Part shown: piece by piece, positions 61,653-64,000 of the stretch
Layout of the letters: every line of letters starts with the position of its first letter
Numbering within the stretch: position 1 is the first letter of the stretch
Source: Geobacter sp.
GTDB taxonomy: Bacteria > Desulfobacterota > Desulfuromonadia > Geobacterales > Geobacteraceae
Assembly (NCBI GenBank): GCA_016177775.1
Contig: JACOUQ010000019.1
Coordinates: 1-64,000, forward strand
Length of the DNA stretch: 64,000 nucleotides
Direction of reading: 5' to 3'
Notes under the pieces: generated by a model
What the model was told of the DNA's origin: nothing
Database searches by the model: none
The model's input: the letters and a program-made list of their open reading frames with translations, nothing else
Made by a program: the position numbers and the translations under genes

Positions 61653-63698
61653 ATGTCCCAGAACTCAGTAGTTGCAGCAAATATTGCCGGCCGGCACGCG
61701 GCCGGGGAGGCGCTGAAGGAGTCGGAGGAGAACTTTGCCAAGATTTTCCGCAGCGCTCCGGTGGCTCTTGCCATTTCAACCTTGGACCAGGGGCGCTTCG
61801 TGGATGTCAACGAGGCATACTGCCGCATCACCGGCTACAGCCGGGAAGAGGTGGTCGGCATGAGCTCTTTGGATATGGGCTTTTGGAAAGACCCTGCCGT
61901 GCGGGAGCAGATGGTGGCCACTCTCCTGAAGGGTGGGACGGTCCATGAACTCGAGGCGGAGTTCGTCTTCAAGAACGGCCGCGAGGCGGTCGGGCTTATC
62001 TCCATGGAGCTCATCGAGTTGGGGGCGGAGAAGTGCCTCCTCAGCATGGTGAACGACATCACCGCCCGGAAGCGGGCCGAGGAGGCCCTGCGGGAAAGCG
62101 AGGAGCGCTACCGCCGGATTTATGATGAGACCCCGGCCATGCTTCACTCCATCGACCGGGAGGGGCGGCTGGTCAGCGTCAGCAATTACTGGGTCGAGGC
62201 GATGGGTTACACACGGGAGGAGGTGCTGGGGCGGAGGTCCACCGATTTCCTGACCGAAGAATCGCGCCGGTTTGCGCTGGAAACGGTCCTTCCGGAATAC
62301 TTCCGTACCGGCTTCTGCAAGGATGTGCCGTACCGGTTCGTGAAGAAGGATGGCGAAATCATGGATGTCCTCCTCTCGGCTACAGCGGAGCGGGACGAAA
62401 ATGGGGAAGTTTCCCGGTCGCTGGCGGTCATAACCGATGTGACGGCACTGAACAGGGCGAAGGAGGAGTTGGGGCAGGCCCACGACGAGCTGGAAAAGCG
62501 GGTGCAGGAAAGGACTGCGGAACTCGCCAGGGCCAATGCCCTGCAAATGAAGCTGGAGCAGAAAGTGCTCCAGGCCCAGAAGATGGATTCCATCGGGCTT
62601 CTGGCTGGCGGTATAGCCCACGACTTCAACAACATCCTGAGCGGCATCATCGGCTACGCGGAAATGCTCCAGACGCAGATCGACGGCAACGACCTTACTA
62701 AAACCTGCCTGGAGCAGATCCTTTCCATCTCCGAGAGGGCGGTCAACCTCACGCGCAGTTTGCTGACCTTCAGCCGCAAGCAGGAGATACTCCTGCGACC
62801 GGTGCTGGTCAATGATGCCATAAAACGGGTGCAGAAATTTCTCTCCCGGGTCATCGGCGAAGATATCGAGCTAAGGACTGCCCTTGCCCCGGACTTGCTG
62901 ACGGTAATGGCGGACAGCGGCCAGTTCGACCAGGTCATGATGAACCTGGCGGCCAATGCCCGCGATGCCATGCCGGTCGGCGGCGTGCTCACCATCGGCA
63001 CGGAGTTGGTCAATCTGGACGACGACTTCATCAGGTATTTCGGGAGCGGGCAAGCGGGCAACTATGCCATGATCTCGGTTGTGGATACCGGCTGCGGCAT
63101 GGACGAACCGACCAGGGAGCGGATTTTCGAGCCGTTCTTCACCACAAAGGACGAGGGGAAGGGAACGGGCCTGGGGCTCTCCATCGTCTACGGCATCATC
63201 AAGCAACATAATGGTTTCATCGATGTCGTGAGCACCCCTGGAGAAGGGACGGTCTTCAATATATATCTTCCCCTGATCGACGCGAGTGTTGAAGAGCTTG
63301 CCAGGAGAGTGGAAAGCGAGGCCGAGGGTGGCCGGGAAACGGTACTCGTCGTGGAGGACGACGGCGTGGTCCGCACCATGCTGCAGGACATCCTTACCGA
63401 GGTGGGATATACGGTGCTGGTGGCGTCGACCGCGGAGAGGGCCATGGAGATGATAGAGGAGCATGGGGATGCGATCCGCCTCCTGGTTGCCGACCTGGTC
63501 CTCCCGAAGATGAGCGGGAAAGAGCTTTTCGAGCAGGCTGCCCTTGTCAATCCCGCGTTGAAGGTGATCTTCACAACAGGATATGCCAGCGAGGTGCTGG
63601 AGAAGAAAGGGTTGGTCGAGGAGGGAGCCAATCTTCTGCTGAAGCCGTTTTCCCGCAACGACCTGCTGCACAAGGTGAGGAAGATACTGGGTGAGTAA
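61653..63698 (+). CDS. Hybrid histidine kinase PAS-PAS-HisKA-HATPase-REC
   Basis: A protein of 681 residues with two PAS domains (about 25-145 and 145-265), a coiled coil, the H-box GGIAHDFNNIL with the phospho-His near residue 315, an HATPase domain with N and G boxes (NLAANARDAMPVGG, DTGCGMDEPTRERIFEPFFTTK, GKGTGLGLSIVYGI) and a C-terminal receiver (VLVVEDDG, VADLVLPKMSG). It is soluble and has no visible membrane segment. The signal is not clear. The stop overlaps the next start. Confidence 0.93.
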   Translation: MSQNSVVAANIAGRHAAGEALKESEENFAKIFRSAPVALAISTLDQGRFVDVNEAYCRITGYSREEVVGMSSLDMGFWKDPAVREQMVATLLKGGTVHELEAEFVFKNGREAVGLISMELIELGAEKCLLSMVNDITARKRAEEALRESEERYRRIYDETPAMLHSIDREGRLVSVSNYWVEAMGYTREEVLGRRSTDFLTEESRRFALETVLPEYFRTGFCKDVPYRFVKKDGEIMDVLLSATAERDENGEVSRSLAVITDVTALNRAKEELGQAHDELEKRVQERTAELARANALQMKLEQKVLQAQKMDSIGLLAGGIAHDFNNILSGIIGYAEMLQTQIDGNDLTKTCLEQILSISERAVNLTRSLLTFSRKQEILLRPVLVNDAIKRVQKFLSRVIGEDIELRTALAPDLLTVMADSGQFDQVMMNLAANARDAMPVGGVLTIGTELVNLDDDFIRYFGSGQAGNYAMISVVDTGCGMDEPTRERIFEPFFTTKDEGKGTGLGLSIVYGIIKQHNGFIDVVSTPGEGTVFNIYLPLIDASVEELARRVESEAEGGRETVLVVEDDGVVRTMLQDILTEVGYTVLVASTAERAMEMIEEHGDAIRLLVADLVLPKMSGKELFEQAALVNPALKVIFTTGYASEVLEKKGLVEEGANLLLKPFSRNDLLHKVRKILGE

Positions 63699-64000
63699 CC
63701 TGTCCGTGGAAACGATCCTGATAATAGAAGACAGTATGGTCGTGCAGGAGAAGCTGCGGGAAATCCTGACAGAGACCTATCGGCTGGAAATTCGCGGAGA
63801 CGGATGCGCCGGGTTCGGGGCGGCGCAAACCCATCGACCCGATCTGATCCTGTTGGACATTCATCTTCCGGGGTTGGACGGCTACGAAGTATGCCGCCGC
63901 CTCAAGGCCGATGCCGCCACCAGTGACATCCCGGTTGTCTTCCTGACCGCCATGGATTCCGAAAAGGAACGGGTGAAGGGGTTTGCCGCGGGGGGGAGCG
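63691..64000 (+). CDS. Response regulator receiver protein, N-terminal part
   Basis: A GTG at 63691 overlaps the end of the kinase gene and the frame runs off the window edge after about 103 residues. The receiver fold shows ILIIEDSMVVQEKLREIL (acidic pair), LILLDIHLPGLDGYEV (phospho-Asp) and VVFLTAMDSEKERVKGFAAGG. The output domain is outside the window. It is probably the partner of the upstream kinase. A GTG at 63706 is an alternative start. Confidence 0.85.
   Translation, partial: MSNLSVETILIIEDSMVVQEKLREILTETYRLEIRGDGCAGFGAAQTHRPDLILLDIHLPGLDGYEVCRRLKADAATSDIPVVFLTAMDSEKERVKGFAAGGS

Overview
The window looks like a chromosomal segment of a Geobacteraceae bacterium (Geobacter/Geotalea type, Desulfuromonadales). 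The support is gene content, not a database match: a soluble Fe(III)/NADPH reductase pair (sfrB-sfrA), a hexaheme c-type cytochrome, a ThiC-like BzaF inside a cobalamin cluster, a selenoprotein, many PAS/GGDEF/HD-GYP signalling proteins and a GC-rich genome with long antisense open frames.

Layout. 1-10.3 kb, mostly minus strand: start of a pyruvate:ferredoxin oxidoreductase, recR-ebfC-dnaX, SRP RNA, tRNA-Ser(GGA), a periplasmic cyclophilin, a PrmA-like methyltransferase, htpX, a thioredoxin-like selenoprotein with an in-frame TGA (plus strand), a phospholipase-D-type cardiolipin synthase, a toxin-antitoxin pair, radC and a DUF2062 protein. 10.4-18.5 kb, plus strand: a tripartite RND efflux system followed by small redox/sulfur proteins (C_GCAxxG protein, DUF2892 protein, metallo-beta-lactamase-fold protein, rhodanese, ArsR regulator). 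18.5-24.8 kb: a chemoreceptor, a methyltransferase, a Flp-prepilin-like protein with a long Gly/Ala minisatellite and a multi-span C-terminus, a GAF-GAF-HD-GYP protein and engB.

24.8-44.5 kb, plus strand: a nearly complete anaerobic cobalamin cluster behind a cobalamin riboswitch and terminator: cobU, cobT, cobS, cobC, cbiA, bzaF (lower-ligand synthesis), the cbiMNQO cobalt transporter, cbiX, cbiC, an FMN-binding-fold protein, cbiD, cbiET, cbiL, cbiF, cbiG, a cbiH-cbiP fusion and cbiB. cobD (threonine-phosphate decarboxylase) and nikR lie apart at 53.7-55.2 kb. cbiJ and a corrinoid adenosyltransferase are not seen in the window.

44.5-64 kb: M29 aminopeptidase, hexaheme cytochrome with a likely sigma-54 promoter, coaE, IclR regulator, universal stress protein, DedA protein, a homocysteine methyltransferase/MTHFR fusion, a lipoprotein, a PAS-GGDEF protein with a degenerate active site, nikR, cobD, sfrB-sfrA, a small Cys-rich protein, elbB, a hybrid histidine kinase and the start of a response regulator.

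The most striking structure is a set of about 22 short, mostly palindromic repeat elements of several sequence families. I count 16 of them between 25.6 and 45.7 kb. They fill intergenic gaps and also lie in frame inside coding sequences. Elements of the same family in different genes are read in the same frame and give the same peptide. One has joined cbiH to cbiP, and one encodes the signal peptide region of cbiN. The behaviour resembles Rickettsia palindromic elements.
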